Program-made: the position numbers and the translations under genes
In this document: one piece after another, positions 40,013 through 52,037 of the stretch
Layout: each line of letters starts with the position of its first letter
How positions within the stretch are numbered: position 1 is the first letter of the stretch
The notes under the pieces: model-generated
The model's database searches: none
Told to the model about the DNA's origin: nothing
What the model saw: only the letters and a program-made list of their open reading frames with translations
Source: Saprospiraceae bacterium
GTDB lineage: Bacteria; Bacteroidota; Bacteroidia; Chitinophagales; Saprospiraceae
Assembly: GCA_016710115.1 (NCBI GenBank)
Contig: JADJLN010000009.1
Span: 1-64,000, forward strand
DNA: 64,000 nt
Direction: 5' to 3'

Positions 40013-40257
40013 CTATTGGGAAACGCTCCTGATTTTATGCACCCTTCCAAACAGGACCGAGCCTTCCAAAGATAAAGGTTTTAGTCTGATAATGGGAACT
40101 GGAGTCCCCGGTGCTATCTCACCTCGGGCAACCTGCGCCAGATCAGGGTTAGATGGTAAGATTTTCTTGATCTGTCGGGTATAAACCTTGGAACGTTGCC
40201 ATTGGCAGGTATGCAGTATTCCATTCAGGGCCTCATTGTGAAATTTTGACTTTAGTA
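40013..40257 (-). pseudogene. 3' remnant of a further cassette gene
   Basis: An open minus-strand frame of about 80 codons ends with TAG at 40013-40015. It reads like a natural protein end (PDLAQVARGEIAPGTPVP, then LKPLSLEGSVLFGRVHKI), but no start or upstream part is evident because repeat-like DNA begins near 40260. The stop lies next to attC-like site A, as in cassettes. Family unknown. Confidence 0.4.
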
Positions 40258-40259
40258 GT

Positions 40260-40938
40260 ACACCTCTGGCCCGCCTTCCTCCTTCGGCGGACAGGCAAGC
40301 CGGCCCCGAGTACTCGGGGTGACTTTTTGTTGCGGCAAAAAGTCACCAAAAACCGCTTGTCGCCAAAATGGGCCTTCTTTTTATGTTTGAGGCTGAAGTA
40401 AACACGTCTCGTGACTGGCAAGCGTCAACATCAGGACCCGGCCGCTCGTATTTGATCGGTGGTTATTTGCATCATTGATACTCTTCTTTCATGTAAATTG
40501 TCAATAATCGCATCACATGTCCGATCAAATAATGCGGCATTTTGCACGATTGACTGTTTTCATACAAATTTAGAAGTCAATTGTTTGCCTGATTGACGGG
40601 TCCTTGATGTGCTGGGAGGCCCTGGTTTGGCGACGATTAATTTTTGGGGGTTAGATTCAAATTTTAGGATGTGTAGAGTGTTATTTCATTGATTATCAGC
40701 ACTCATATTTTACAGAATAAATTGTTTTTGACAGATGTGGACCAAGATAGTACCTATTCCAGGAGAAGGTGGAAACCTGGCCATGGCATTCAGATTCATG
40801 TCTGACTGGCCAGATTCAGGTGATAAACCCGACAAAACAGAGATCCCCTTTTGGCATCACGGCTGTTTCTCCTAATTTGGGGCTCCAAGCCCGACTCCTG
40901 ACGCGTGCAGGGGGCATTCCTCTATTGAAAACCCGTAT
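40260..40938. other. Intergenic region with palindromes and a shared element
   Basis: Contains the palindromes CCCCGAGTACTCGGGG (40305-40320) and GTGACTTTTTG...CAAAAAGTCAC (40320-40346). At 40430-40545 is an element sharing ATCAGGACCCGGCCGCTCGT and ACATGTCCGATCAAA with 60675-60760. From 40550 to 40938 no gene is seen; this is the probable promoter and leader of the BNR-repeat gene. Confidence 0.6.
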
Positions 40939-43900
40939 ATGAAACAGATTCAAACCCTCCTCCTTCTGATCATTCTGCCGCTGTGCCTCCTGGCACAGAA
41001 AAAAGGCAAGGTAGCCCCGGAAAAGCCGGATTATGGGGCATTCACTTCGTCTACCCTCTCTGGCCTCAGCTTCCGATCCATCGGACCAGCTGTCACCTCA
41101 GGGCGAATTGCAGACTTCGCGGTCAATCCCCGCAATCACAATGAGTATTACGTCGCCACAGCTTCAGGCGGTGTGTGGAAAACAACCGATCACGGAGTGA
41201 CCTACTCGCCAATCTTCGACGGTCAGGGCTCCTACTCCATCGGATGTGTCCGACTTGATCCATCCAATGCCGCTGTCGTCTGGGTGGGTACCGGGGAAAA
41301 TAACAACCAACGGTCTGTTGCATACGGTGACGGCGTCTATATGAGTCCGGATGGTGGAAAATCCTGGCAACACAAGGGCTTGAAGAACTCCGAACACATT
41401 GCCAATATCATCGTCCACCCATCCGATCCGTCAACTGTTTTTGTCGCCGCTTATGGACCCGTGTGGAGCGCAGGTGGCGACCGTGGCGTGTACAAGTCAA
41501 CCGATGGCGGCGTCACCTGGACCTGTGTCAAATCAGTTTCCGACTACACCGGTTGTAATGACCTGGTGATGGATCCGCGTAACCCGGATGTCCTCTATGC
41601 CGCTTTCCACCAACGGATGCGAAAGGTCTTTACCTTTATCGGTGGCGGACCGGAAACCGCCCTGTTTAAATCAACAGATGGCGGCACCACGTGGAACAAA
41701 CTCGAAGGTGGCCTTCCTGGTGGCGACCTTGGCCGGATCGGCCTTGCCATCAGCCCAGTGAATCCCGACGTACTGTACGCTGTGGTCGAAGCCAATGACG
41801 ATAAAGGCGGTGTCTATCGCTCCACCGATCAAGGGGCGAGCTGGGAAAAACGGGGTGGCACATTTACCTCCGGGAATTATTACCAGGAAGTGACCTGCGA
41901 TCCAAAAATGTAGATCGCATCTACATCACGGATACCTATTACCAGATCAGTGACGATGGCGGAAAAACGACACGCAATCTTGGTGAGCTCAACAAGCATA
42001 TCGACAATCACGCCATCTGGATCGATCCGAACAATACCGACCACCTGCTGGTCGGGTGTGATGGAGGTGTTTACGAAACCTGGAATCTCGCCGGCACCTG
42101 GCACTTCAAGGAGAACCTGCCTGTGACCCAATTTTACAAAGTCAGCACCGATAATGCCGAGCCGTTTTACCACGTCCATGGCGGCACACAGGACAATCTG
42201 AGTCTGGGCGGCCCGAGCCGGACAACTTCTGCAAACGGGATCGTCAATGCCGATTGGTATGTCACGTCCCTGGGTGATGGCTTCGAGACCCAGGTGGATC
42301 CGACCGATCCCAACATCATTTACGCACAGGCTCAGTATGGTGCTTTAACCCGGTTTGACCGCCGCAGTGGTGAATACCTGTATATCAAACCTGTGGAGGG
42401 CGAAAATGACCCGGCTCTCCGTTGGAACTGGGATGCCCGCTGCTCATCTCACAACACAATCCTACCCGCTTGTATTTCGGGGCAAACAAGCTGTTCCGCA
42501 CGGACGACCGCGGCAATTCATGGTCTGTCATCAGTCCGGATCTGAGCCGGAATATCGACCGCAACAAACTGGATGTGATGGGTCGTGTCTGGTCTGTTGA
42601 TGCCATCGCTAAAAATGGTAGCACGGATATTTTCGGGCAATTGACCAGCATCGCTGAATCCAAATTTGACCAGAATTTACTTTGGATCGGAACGGATGAC
42701 GGCCTCATCCAAAAGACGACTGATGGCGGAAAATCTTGGACGAAATACGACAACCTTCCCGGTGTGCCAGCGATGAGTTATGTGCATCAGATCATCACAT
42801 CACTGCACGATCGGAATACGGTTTATGTCTGTTTCAACCATCATCGATACGGTGACTTCAAGCCGTACGTATTGAAGACAACAAATGGTGGCACCTCGTG
42901 GACAGCCATCCAATCCGATCTCCCTGAACGCGGATCTGTTTACAGCATTGCTGAAGACCATGTGGACGCCAACCTCCTTTTTGTGGGTACCGAGTTCGGT
43001 TGCTTTTTTACGACAGATGGCGGTGGGCATTGGATTCAGATAAAAGCCGGTTTGCCAACGATCGCAGTGCGTGATATCGAGATCCAGCGCAGGGAGAATG
43101 ACCTGGTTCTTGGCACATTCGGCAGGGGCTTTTATATCCTGGATGATTATAGTCCCCTGCGGGGTATGAACAAGCAGAAGCTCGAAGAAAAAGCCCTGCT
43201 TTTTCCGGTGAAGGATCCCTGGATGTATGTTGAACGTTACCCGATCGGGTTGCGCAGCAAAGGACATCTGGGAAGCAGCTATTTTGTGACACCCAACCCC
43301 GAACCGGGCGCGGTGTTCACCTGGTATCTCAAGGATGAGATCAAAACCCTGAAGGCAGACAGACAGGCCAGAGAGGCTGATGCCTACAAGGAAAAAAAGG
43401 CCGTGTACTATCCGTCCATGGACAGTCTGCGTTTGGAAGACAATCAGACAGACCCCTGTTTGTTGTTCACCATCAGCGACCGGAATGGCAATGTCATCCG
43501 GCATCTCAAAGCCGGCACGAGTGCCGGATTGCAACGTGTGGTCTGGGACATGACCACTGCCATTGCTGCCCCTGTGGGCAACCGGTATGTCCCCGGACCT
43601 GATGTCCTGTTTGGTACAGAAGAGACCGGCCACCTGGTCGCCCCGGGTGAATACCAGGTAACCCTCTCGCAGGTCGTTGATGGGCAGATCACCTCGCTGA
43701 GCGGACCGCAATCATTCACCGTCAAACTCCTGGAACAAAGCAGCCTGCCAACCGATATGGCAGCCACAGCCGGCTTCCTCGAAAAGGTGAGCACCTTGCG
43801 AAAAGCGGCAAGTGCGGCATCCGACATCCTGTCGAACCTGCAGTCCCGGATCGGCATGATCGAATCTGCCATCACGGACATGCCTGCACAGCCCGGGGAT

Positions 43901-44219
43901 ATCCTCAGTAAGGCCGCAACGATCAGAAAGGACCTGATCCGGCTGAATATCCGACTGAATGGCGACGGCACTGCTGCCAGCCGTCAATTTGAAGTTGCTC
44001 CGGCCATCAATGACCGGGTCTTCGGCATTCAGGGAGCCCTGTGGCCGTCTACTGCCAGTGCCCAAAACCTACACCGATTCTTACCAGATCGCACACAGCC
44101 AGTTCAGTGCGTTGATGAAAGACCTGAAAACTGCAGACGCTTCCATCAAAGCGATAGAATCCGTCCTGGAACAGAGAGGGGCACCGTACACACCCGGTCG
44201 ATGGCCGGATAAATGGTAA
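40939..44219 (+). CDS. Secreted BNR/sortilin-like beta-propeller protein (three frameshifts)
   Basis: About 1,090 residues. The signal peptide ends CLLAQ. Two long propeller regions carry BNR/Asp-box repeats such as SPDGGKSWQ, STDGGVTW, STDGGTTWN, STDQGASWE, TDDRGNSW and TTNGGTSW. A beta-sandwich region and a helical C-terminus ending TPGRWPDKW follow, as in the VPS10/sortilin-like 'glycosyl hydrolase' proteins common in Bacteroidota. Frames switch near 41910, 42440 and 44060 with similarity running on. No T9SS tail. The annotation as hydrolase in this family is by similarity to propellers only; no catalytic residues are recognised. Confidence 0.87.
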
Positions 44220-44236
44220 CCATTCCCAAAACAGGT

Positions 44237-44275
44237 ACGGGGGTTGACGAGCATTCGTCAGCCCCCGTTTCTTTT
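44237..44275 (+). terminator. Intrinsic terminator after the BNR protein gene
   Basis: ACGGGGGTTGACGA / TCGTCAGCCCCCGT stem (14 bp, GCAT loop) followed by TTCTTTT, 18 bp after the stop codon. Confidence 0.92.
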
Positions 44276-44367
44276 GTCATCCCTCGCATGACTGAATCGG
44301 ATGAGCCTGATTATCTTCGGACATCCACTTCTCTTTGGAGAACCGGTTCCACTCGAAAACCAATTGA

Positions 44368-46493
44368 ATGATCCGTCCGTTTATCTTTTTCCTCGGTTGC
44401 TTCCTTCTCCACCTGCAGCTTCAGGCACAAGTGGCTCGAACCACGCATTGGCATTTCGGTTTTGGTCTCGCCCTGGATTTTTCCAGCGGGTCACCCGCAT
44501 CCGTATCCGGAAGCCAGCAGTTCTCGTTTGAAGGTTGTGCAGCCGTCAGTGATATTTCAGGTCAGTTGCTGTGGTACTCCAATGGTGGCGGCCGCGACCC
44601 ACTTCAGGGAGGCCAACCGGCCGGATCGATCTGGGATCGGAACAACAATGTGATCTACGACATGAGTTATACGGAAGGTGGTGGTTACAGTTCTGCCCAA
44701 TCGGCGGTCTTCATCACCAAACCGGGTGATCCTGAGAGATACTATCTCTTCACCATGGAAGAAGTTGAATTCAACATTGGTGGAGAAGTTCCGGGCCAGC
44801 CTGATGGACGTGGATTGTCGTGGTTTGAACTGGATGCAACTGCCAATAGCGGTCTGGGGGAGGTGGTTGATTACAAGGAGACCATCTACGGTCCGACCTA
44901 TGAAGGGTTGTGTGCTGTCCAACATGCCAATGGTGAAGATTGGTGGATCCTCGCCGATCGGACTGATCTTCTCGGACTGGTGGTGGTGCCTGTCACAAAG
45001 GACGGCGTCGGCACCCCGGTGGAGGTGGTCACCAATGACGTGTACAACAATGTCATCAAGAGCTCGCCGGATGGACAGTGGGTCACTACGATCGGAAAGG
45101 ATGGCCGGTATCTGTATCCCTTTGATGCATCTACCGGCATATTTTCAAATCCGGTGATTCTGCCAGATGGTTCACAGGTGGAATTCTCTGCCAACAGTAA
45201 ATACCTGTTTGCACTGACGAAGGGGGGGACACCCGAGGTGCATCGGTTTGATCTGGAAGCCATGGATATTCCAGCCAGCGAAACGAACCTGGGGTCGATG
45301 CCCGCTGTGACCGATGGCCAACCATTTCTGCCATTGATTTCCTACCCCCAATTAGGGCCAGATCAGAACATCTACTTTTCGACCTTCTATCTCGACAATA
45401 CAGGAGGGACGACCAGTTACCTTTCGGCCATCATCTGCGCGAACACGGGTGGTGTGCTCGCTCCCAACCACCTGCCTCTCGGTCATTTGCCGGCGAATAC
45501 CTCGATCTTCATCGGTCTCCCCAACTTTCCGGCAGCCTGGCTGGCCGCAGAAACAGTGGAGCATCTCGACATTGATCTCGGACCGGACACGATCGTCTGT
45601 CCGGGAGAAGCATTGTCCATCGGCCATCTGTTCCCGGGGGCCGACTATCACTGGTCGAACGGGGATACGACCGGTTTGATCCAGGTGGCCACTCCCGGGA
45701 TGTATGCCGTCACCGTGTCTACGCCTTGTGGCATAGGGGTGGATACAATCCAGGTCATTGCATCTGATCTGATTGCCGATGCTGGTCCGGATGCCATCAT
45801 TTGCGCAAGTGAATCGGTCATGATCGGACAGGAAGCCAACGGATCGATATCCTGGTCACCTGCTGCTCCCTGGATGATCCGACAAGTGAATTTCCGCTGG
45901 CAAGCCCGGATACCAGCACCACGTTTCTTCTGAACGCCGCAGGTGGAGGTTGCACGGTTTCGGATAGCATGACGGTCTTTGTGTTTCCGGCACCCATTGC
46001 GGAATTAAGTCTAGCCGATACGACTGTAGGTAAGGGTGCTACCCTGAACATTGCGGTGACGGGTGGCAGCGTTTTGTCCTGGTCTCCGCCATCCATCGTG
46101 CACTGTCTGACCTGCAATGAAACCAGCGTAACGGTGATGGAAACCACGCTGCTCACCGTCGAGATCATCGGGCTGAATGGTTGCACTGCCACCGATTCTG
46201 TCCTGATCACAGTCGACCCGGATCTTTGTCAGCCGGCGATTCCGAATGTCATGACACCGAATGGGGATCAGACAAATGATCTCCTGGCACCTGCGCTATG
46301 GGATGAGCCCTATCATCTTCAGGTCTGGAGTCGCTGGGGAGATCTGGTGTATGACAATAAAGGAAATGGAACAGGTTGGGATGGTCGCATCAATGGATCA
46401 GAAGCGCCATCGGATGTCTATGCCTGGATGTTCATGGCTTCGATCTGCGGAGAGGTACAGGTGATCCGGGGGGATGTCACGGTGGTCAGGTGA
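44368..46493 (+). CDS. Secreted protein with gliding-motility (T9SS type B) C-terminus (one frameshift)
   Basis: About 708 residues. Signal peptide ends LQLQAQ. A beta-propeller-like region (about residues 25-400) has WHFGFGLALDFSSGSP, SPDGQWVTTIGKDGRYLY and QLGPDQNIYFS. PKD/Ig-like segments (LGPDTIVCPGEALSIG, then DAGPDAIICASESVMIG) and a type B tail (VMTPNGDQTNDLL, WSRWGDLVYDN) follow. This layout is common among Bacteroidota T9SS type B proteins. The frame breaks near 45875 and resumes at TTFLLNAAGG. No PorP/SprF gene is adjacent, so it probably uses another copy. Confidence 0.87.
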
Positions 46494-46495
46494 GT

Positions 46496-46738
46496 GGAGG
46501 AGTTATGGAGTTATGGAGTTATGGAGTTATGGAGAAAGTCAATGGGTGTTTGGTATTGGCCGTTGGCCCATCCGTACAAATGGGGATGAAATCTTGAATT
46601 AAACGCACTCTAGCGAACAGCAATTAAAAGAAGTGATTTCGTGATTTCGTGATTTCGTGATTTCGTGATTTCGTGATTTCGTGATTTCGTGATTTCGTGA
46701 TTTCGTGATTTCGTGATTTCGTGATTTTGTGATTTCGA
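46496..46738. repeat. Tandem repeats after the type B gene
   Basis: 46496-46530 repeats GGAGTTATG about four times. 46633-46738 repeats GTGATTTC about thirteen times. The latter 8-mer is the same unit as at 5211-5275, over 40 kb away. Confidence 0.92.
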
Positions 46739-46740
46739 AA

Positions 46741-47486
46741 TAAAATATGCGTCCCAATTCGAAAGGCGTACAAAGCAATTTTATTCGTAGAACCCTGAAG
46801 GGGTTCAATAGAATAGCCCCGGGCGGCGTCTGGACATGGGCCCAAAAGGACCATCGTCCATGATGCAACCCGGGGAATTATACGCAGTGCAAAACAACCC
46901 TGAAGGGGTTGAAGAATTACCAAGCATGTAATTGACTTACTCCGGTTATGCCGAATACCAATTCGATGTGCTATTTCGGTATTTCGGTATTTCATTATTT
47001 CGATATAAAATATGCGTCCCAATTCTGAATGCGTACAAAGCAATTTTATTAGTAGAACCCTGAAGGGGTTCAATAGAATAACCCGTGCAACCCGGGGAAT
47101 TATACGCAGTGCAAAACAACCCTGAAGGGGTTGAAGAAATACCGCAGTGTAATTGACTTACTCCGGTTAAGCCGAATGCCAATCATGTGCTATTTCGGTA
47201 TTTCGGTATTTCATTATTTCGATATAAAATATGCGTCCCAATTCTGAAGGCGTACAAAGTAATTTTATTCGTAGAACCCTGAAGGGGTTCAATAGAATAG
47301 CCCCGGGCCGCGTCTGGACATGGGCCCAAAAGGACCATCGTCCATGATGCAACCCGGGGAATTATACGCAGTGCAAAACAACCCTGAAGGGGTTGAAGAA
47401 ATACCAAACATGTAATTGGCTTACTCAGGTAAAACCGATTGCCAATCCGATGTGTTATTTCGGTATTTCGGTATTTCATTATTTCG
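46741..47486. repeat. Three tandem copies of a ~220-265-bp hairpin-rich element
   Basis: Copies begin at about 46741, 47005 and 47224, each with ATATGCGTCCCAATTC. Each then has ACCCTGAAGGGGTTCAATAG, a CCCCGGG...CCCGGGG pairing, AACCCTGAAGGGGTTGAAG and a closing TATTTCGGTATTTCATTATT. The middle copy lacks about 45 bp between the CCCGGG arms. The two AACCC-TGAAG-GGGTT hairpins and the GC stem could fold as an RNA or single-stranded DNA structure. Open frames inside are repeat-derived. 47487-47690 holds no recognised gene. Confidence 0.92.
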
Positions 47487-47692
47487 AGAGATCAGGACCC
47501 AGGACTGATGGCCAAGCCCGGACGATCCGCCAGCTGGCCCCGAGAACTGGTCGGATCCACGGGCACCCAAGGGCCAACGTCTGGGGGCCGAAGTTTTCCA
47601 TTTCAAATCCGGATTGCGGGTGAACTGCGAAAGCGAAAGCCCCCGAGCTCGGGGTCGGGGCGAATTGCGAAAAGCGAATTATCTCGAAATCA

Positions 47693-49475
47693 TCAACGAG
47701 ATACACAAAACCGGATCACCTCCGTCTGATGATCATCCCTGAACCGCAAGAAATAAATGCCCGGTTGAATATCCGGCAAACTAATTTCCCATTGATTGCC
47801 ACCTTTTTGCTGGTGAAAGAATTGATGAGACTGCACTGTTTGGTCCAAATGACATCTACCTGCATCTCCCCTTCACAAGATGGCGTTGAAGTGTGATCGT
47901 AGTTCCGTTAATGGATTGGGATAAACCGACTTCCTGTTGACTCCCCTTCCAGTTACAGTAATAATTGGACTGTAAGAATACCATCATCAGATCCACCTGC
48001 TTCAATCGATAATACCATTGACCGGGGCCAGGACGTTGATCGGACCAAAAATAATCATGCCGGGTAAGGGATGTACCATGTCCCTTTATCTGGGTCAGAC
48101 CTGTATATTGAACGCCATCCGCTGAACGTTCGACAATAAAATAATCGCTGTTGATCTCGGAGGCAGTCGACCAGGAAAGCTGGATATCCTCGACACCTTT
48201 TTCTGCTGTAAAAATGATCAGTTCAACAGGCAAGGGTGCCGGGGGGTAAGTGTAATCGAGGCAGTCGATGTCGAGTTGCTTGATCGTGTTACAGCAGGAA
48301 GGATTCATATTGGCTATTCCAAAATTATTTTCAATATGGCCGAATCCTAAGCCATGTGTCAATTCATGGATGAGCATGATTTCATAGTTTGAACCTCCTA
48401 TGCATGCTGCTCCGTTATTGACGACAACATAAGAATTATATATACTTGTCCATGTCGTGTTGTCGAATGAATGAGACCCTCCAGCATATACTATACCACC
48501 AATTGCCAAAGTCCCAGAACATCCATTCATTTCCGTAATTAATCCACAAGGATCATTGTATTGGACAAGTGCCTCGCGTTCATCGAACACATTAAAATAA
48601 TTTAACCCCAATACACCGTATTGACAAGAGTCTGGTGCAAAATTAATGGTTCCACCATACGCTATATTAGTTCCTTGATATTGTGCTTGCATGGTTGAAA
48701 TTGCATTTTGCACGTAGGTATGAGCCAGGGAATTTGGTGTAAATCCGAAATCACCATCATCTTCACTAAAAACAGTAAATGGAAGTTCAGGAAAATCAGT
48801 ATATCGAGTATTATTTCTGCAATATTGAAATAAACACAATGCCCCGGAGGCGACCTCATATCCACTTCTACATCCTTCACCTCTCCTTCCGGTAAAATCA
48901 ATTTTTCCTGCCAGGGGATCTTGCCTGTCACTACCTGACGCAGATGCTGGATCAGGTCTTTGGCCAGCATCACTTTCATGGTCTCCGGGACGATGCCATC
49001 CGGTCGGGGGAATGCGTGGATTTCGGCTGATTCTCTGGAAGGGAAAAAGAAATCCACCCCATTGATGGTCCGCAGATAAAACTGGCCATAGGCGAGCATC
49101 ATCGGCTGCCACCCGGGAGCATGGTCTATTTTCGACAGGAAAAGAAGATAGGTCGTACCGGCTTCATACACAGGATCTCCCCAGATGGTCGTTTCCCGAT
49201 CACCTGGCGACTCCACCGGGGAATCCAGATCCACGGGGTCGCCCACCATGAAATCTCCCTGATCACCTCCACCATCTGGAAGGGTGTGCGTCGACAGACT
49301 CCGGCCCTTTCTCCTCCAGGCGTGTTTCCCCTGCCCGGACAACCACAACGGCATCGGCAGCCAGAGCCATATCCCCGAGATGGGCAAACGGGATGATCGT
49401 AGTCGCTCTCAGCGAAGCGAACAGGTGCAGAAAGACCAGCATGCAACCCAGCAGGATGCGTCTTGGATCGGTCAT
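47693..49475 (-). CDS. Secreted metzincin-type metalloprotease with T9SS sorting tail (several frameshifts)
   Basis: About 590 residues. Start MTDPRRILLGCMLVFLHLFA is a signal peptide. An N-terminal domain with DMALAADAVVVVRAGE and YEAGTTYLLFLSK is followed by a matrixin-like catalytic domain with the zinc site HELTHGLGFGH (HExxHxxGxxH). A beta-sandwich (LSWSTASEINSDYFIVERS) and a T9SS tail (VYPNPLTELRSHF, then DIQPGIYFLRF) end it at 47693. Frame breaks near 49290, 48840 and twice between 47930 and 47990; coding similarity continues in each next frame. It should cleave proteins outside the cell. The breaks match the error pattern seen elsewhere, but a decaying gene cannot be excluded. Confidence 0.8.
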
Positions 49476-49601
49476 TGGTTTCAGGATTCAGGAATGGTCA
49501 ATTTCAACATATTTAAAGAAAATGAAAGGGGGTCAGGAAAAATTTTCCGAAAAATGAACTTCTCCCCTTCTGACGGGTACTTCCTTCAAATCAATGACCC
49601 A

Positions 49602-50784
49602 TGCTGTTTCGCATTCAACTCTCCATTTTCTCGTGTTTATTTCCTGTGAGGCACCCGCAAGACATGGTGCACCGATGGAAGTTCATCCCATCACCGAAGT
49701 GGTTCATGAAAATGAATGGTATCTGCAACAGGTCAACGCCTGGAAGCTGAAAACAGAAGCAGAACCGGAAAATGCCTTCGCCTGGTACAACCGCTACAAA
49801 GCCATGCGCTATGCCGACTTCCCCCGTATTTTTCAGGACAGCCTTTACAAGCAAGAAGTCGCCCGGATGGTCGCTGACATGGGCCGTCACATTCCGGAAA
49901 CATTTGAATACTGCTATATCCGCAACTGGAACGCCCATGAGGACGAGGATGCATTGACCTGGTTGCAAAAAGCCCATGCAATCGACCCGACCCGACCGGA
50001 AGTGTACAGTGGATTTCTCACCCGTTTCGAAATGGAAGGTGACTGGAATAAAAAGAGCGACTATGCCCGGCAATGGTATGCCACACAATCGATGGCACCT
50101 TCCCTGCTCTACCCGGCGAACAATATGCTGGAGTCAGTCGACCGGAACGGCATCCTGTTCACCCACGGTGACAACGACACCTATCCCTTGTGGGTGCTGC
50201 AGGAAGCCAGACAAATCCGCCCGGATGTCACGGTCATCAATCTGTCTTTGGCCAGTAATCGGACGTACTTTCTCAAACTGATGGAACATCGTCGGATCCG
50301 GATCGATCTGAAAGAGATCGAACGTGTGTTTGACCAATTACCATATGACAGAAAACCTTCGTGGATGATCCGCCATCTGGAACAGATGAACCCGGATCGG
50401 CCGGTATATATCGCCCTGACCGTCGGCAATAAAAACCTCACCGAACTGGAAGACCAACTCTGGTGTACCGGCCTGGCGAACCGCTTCACGACGCAAAAGA
50501 TCGATAATATCGCTCTCCTTCGGCGGAACATGGAGCAGCGCATGTTGTTGGACCATCTGCAATTCCAGCCCTATACAGAGTCGTTCCCCTATGAACAGGG
50601 ACTGGCCCAGTCGACCGTCGCGGTCTATCTCACCCCCTTTCTCACCCTGGTGGAACATTATACCGAGGCTGGCATGGCAACGGAGGCCAACCGGTATCGC
50701 GAACTGGCCCGACAGGTCGGCCGGCTGTCCCACCGCGTATCGGAAGTTGAAGCCTATCTTGAGAAGCTCCAGACCACATATTGA
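49602..50784 (+). CDS. TPR-like lipoprotein related to the C-terminal part of DUF2723 proteins
   Basis: About 395 residues. The best start is ATG at 49602 (MLFRIQLSIFSCLF). One missing T near 49643 then joins it to SCEAPARHG, giving a lipobox-like LFSC. The body has TPR-like helices (ENAFAWYNRYKAMRYADF, EDALTWLQKAHAIDPTRPEV) and the motif GILFTHGDNDTYPLWVLQEA, then RPDVTVINLSL, typical of DUF2723-type Bacteroidota proteins. It ends 13 bp before an ECF sigma factor gene, so the three genes 49602-52037 look like one operon. Function unknown. Confidence 0.75.
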
Positions 50785-50797
50785 TCCGACCAGGAGC

Positions 50798-51372
50798 ATG
50801 AACACAACCCTTTCTGACGAGCAGTTGATGATCCGCCTCCAGGGTGGTGACACCGCCACCCTGGAGGTGTTGTATCACCGGTATGCCGAGCGTCTGATGG
50901 GATTTCTCTATCGGATGGTGGATGGGGATCGCACCAAAGCAGAGGACCTGCTCCAGGATGTATTTGTCCGTCTGGCCACCACTGCCAAGGCCTTTGATCC
51001 TGCGCGCTCTTTTCGGCCCTGGGTCTTTACGATCGCTGCCAACCTGGCCAGAAATGCACACCGTCACAGGTCGTATCGCGAGATGGAGGGCTTCCCCTAC
51101 GTGGAGACAGAACTTGCAATGTCCACGTCCATTTCCGAAATAGACCAATTGGATCAGGACCTGTTTCACAATGTGCTCGACCATTCATTGCAGGCAATTG
51201 CACCGGATAAACGAACAGCCTTTTACTTCGCTACCAGGAGCATCTCTCGTTGGCAGAAATCGCTGAAATTCAACATTGCGCAATCGGTACGGTCAAGTCG
51301 CGCATCTTTTACACCCTTCGGTTTTTGCAATCGAAAATGACGACATTCAAACCAGAAAAACTACCCTCATGA
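50798..51372 (+). CDS. ECF RNA polymerase sigma factor (one frameshift)
   Basis: About 190 residues. Region 2 (ATLEVLYHRYAERLMGFLYRM, AEDLLQDVFVRLA, FRPWVFTIAANLARN) is canonical for ECF sigma-70. Region 4 appears after a frame change near 51228 that restores YQEHLSLAEIAEI, then IGTVKSRIFYTLRFLQ. With this correction the stop TGA (51370-51372) overlaps the next ATG (51369) as ATGA. It directs RNA polymerase to stress or surface-gene promoters under control of its anti-sigma partner; the target genes are not visible. Confidence 0.92.
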
Positions 51373-52037
51373 ACAAGGACCTCTATTCCGATCAATTCGA
51401 ACAATTGATCAAGTACAAGGATGTCCATTTGCTCACGCCTGTGGAACAAGAATTGGTTATCCGGGAATTGGGCAGTCTGGATGAGTATGCCCGCTTGCGG
51501 TCAATAGCTGCAAAAAGTCAGGAGGTATTCAGCCAGACCAGCTTGACACCTTCCAGCGCAGTCCTGGGGAATATCCTTTCCCGTGTTGAAGCAGAAACAA
51601 AACCTGCAGAGACAATGAAACCAGTTTACCAACTTCCCCTACCACTCTATCAGGCTGCTGCAGCTGTTGTCCTGGCGATCGGTCTTACCTGGTGGTGGAC
51701 TCAATCCCAATTGACGTTAAAACCAGATCCAATTGTTATCACGTTGGTCGATACAGTTTATCAGGAGGTCGTACGCGTGGATACAATCCGCATTGATGCG
51801 CCATCAGTGCCTGCATCCTATGCTCAATCAACAAAACTGCACAAGCAAGCCCATGTAAAACCCACTCAGATGGCTTCGAATAAAAGACCCTCACCGGATT
51901 ATCGATTTTCCCGGGGAGATTTTCCCATTGCTTCAGCCCATCGCTCCGGTCAATCGCTGCAAGAACAGACCTTTACCTTTGCTCTGGACTCCATGCCGGG
52001 CATGGAACATGTCTTTGCGGCGGATAAGGTATTTTAA
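51369..52037 (+). CDS. Probable membrane anti-sigma factor
   Basis: 222 residues. A cytosolic N-terminal part (LIKYKDVHLLTPVEQELVIREL, then SLDEYARLRSIA) is followed by one membrane helix (YQAAAAVVLAIGLTWWW, about residues 96-112) and a periplasmic tail with repeated VDTV/VDTI segments. This layout and the ATGA overlap with the ECF sigma gene indicate its anti-sigma partner. No zinc-binding ZAS motif is seen. The signal it senses is unknown. Confidence 0.8.
   Translation: MNKDLYSDQFEQLIKYKDVHLLTPVEQELVIRELGSLDEYARLRSIAAKSQEVFSQTSLTPSSAVLGNILSRVEAETKPAETMKPVYQLPLPLYQAAAAVVLAIGLTWWWTQSQLTLKPDPIVITLVDTVYQEVVRVDTIRIDAPSVPASYAQSTKLHKQAHVKPTQMASNKRPSPDYRFSRGDFPIASAHRSGQSLQEQTFTFALDSMPGMEHVFAADKVF

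Noticed and set aside
37536..40938. Integron integrase gene near the attC-like sites
   Set aside because: No frame in this stretch or elsewhere in the window shows tyrosine-recombinase motifs, so the array is called integrase-less.
46633..46738. Possible CRISPR-like array
   Set aside because: Units are contiguous 8-mers without spacers, and no cas genes are in the window. The heptamer and GAGGTTATG arrays were rejected for the same reason.
46599..47480. Several overlapping 60-149-codon frames
   Set aside because: They are translations of the triplicated element and the GTGATTTC array, repeated in each copy, with no gene-like features.
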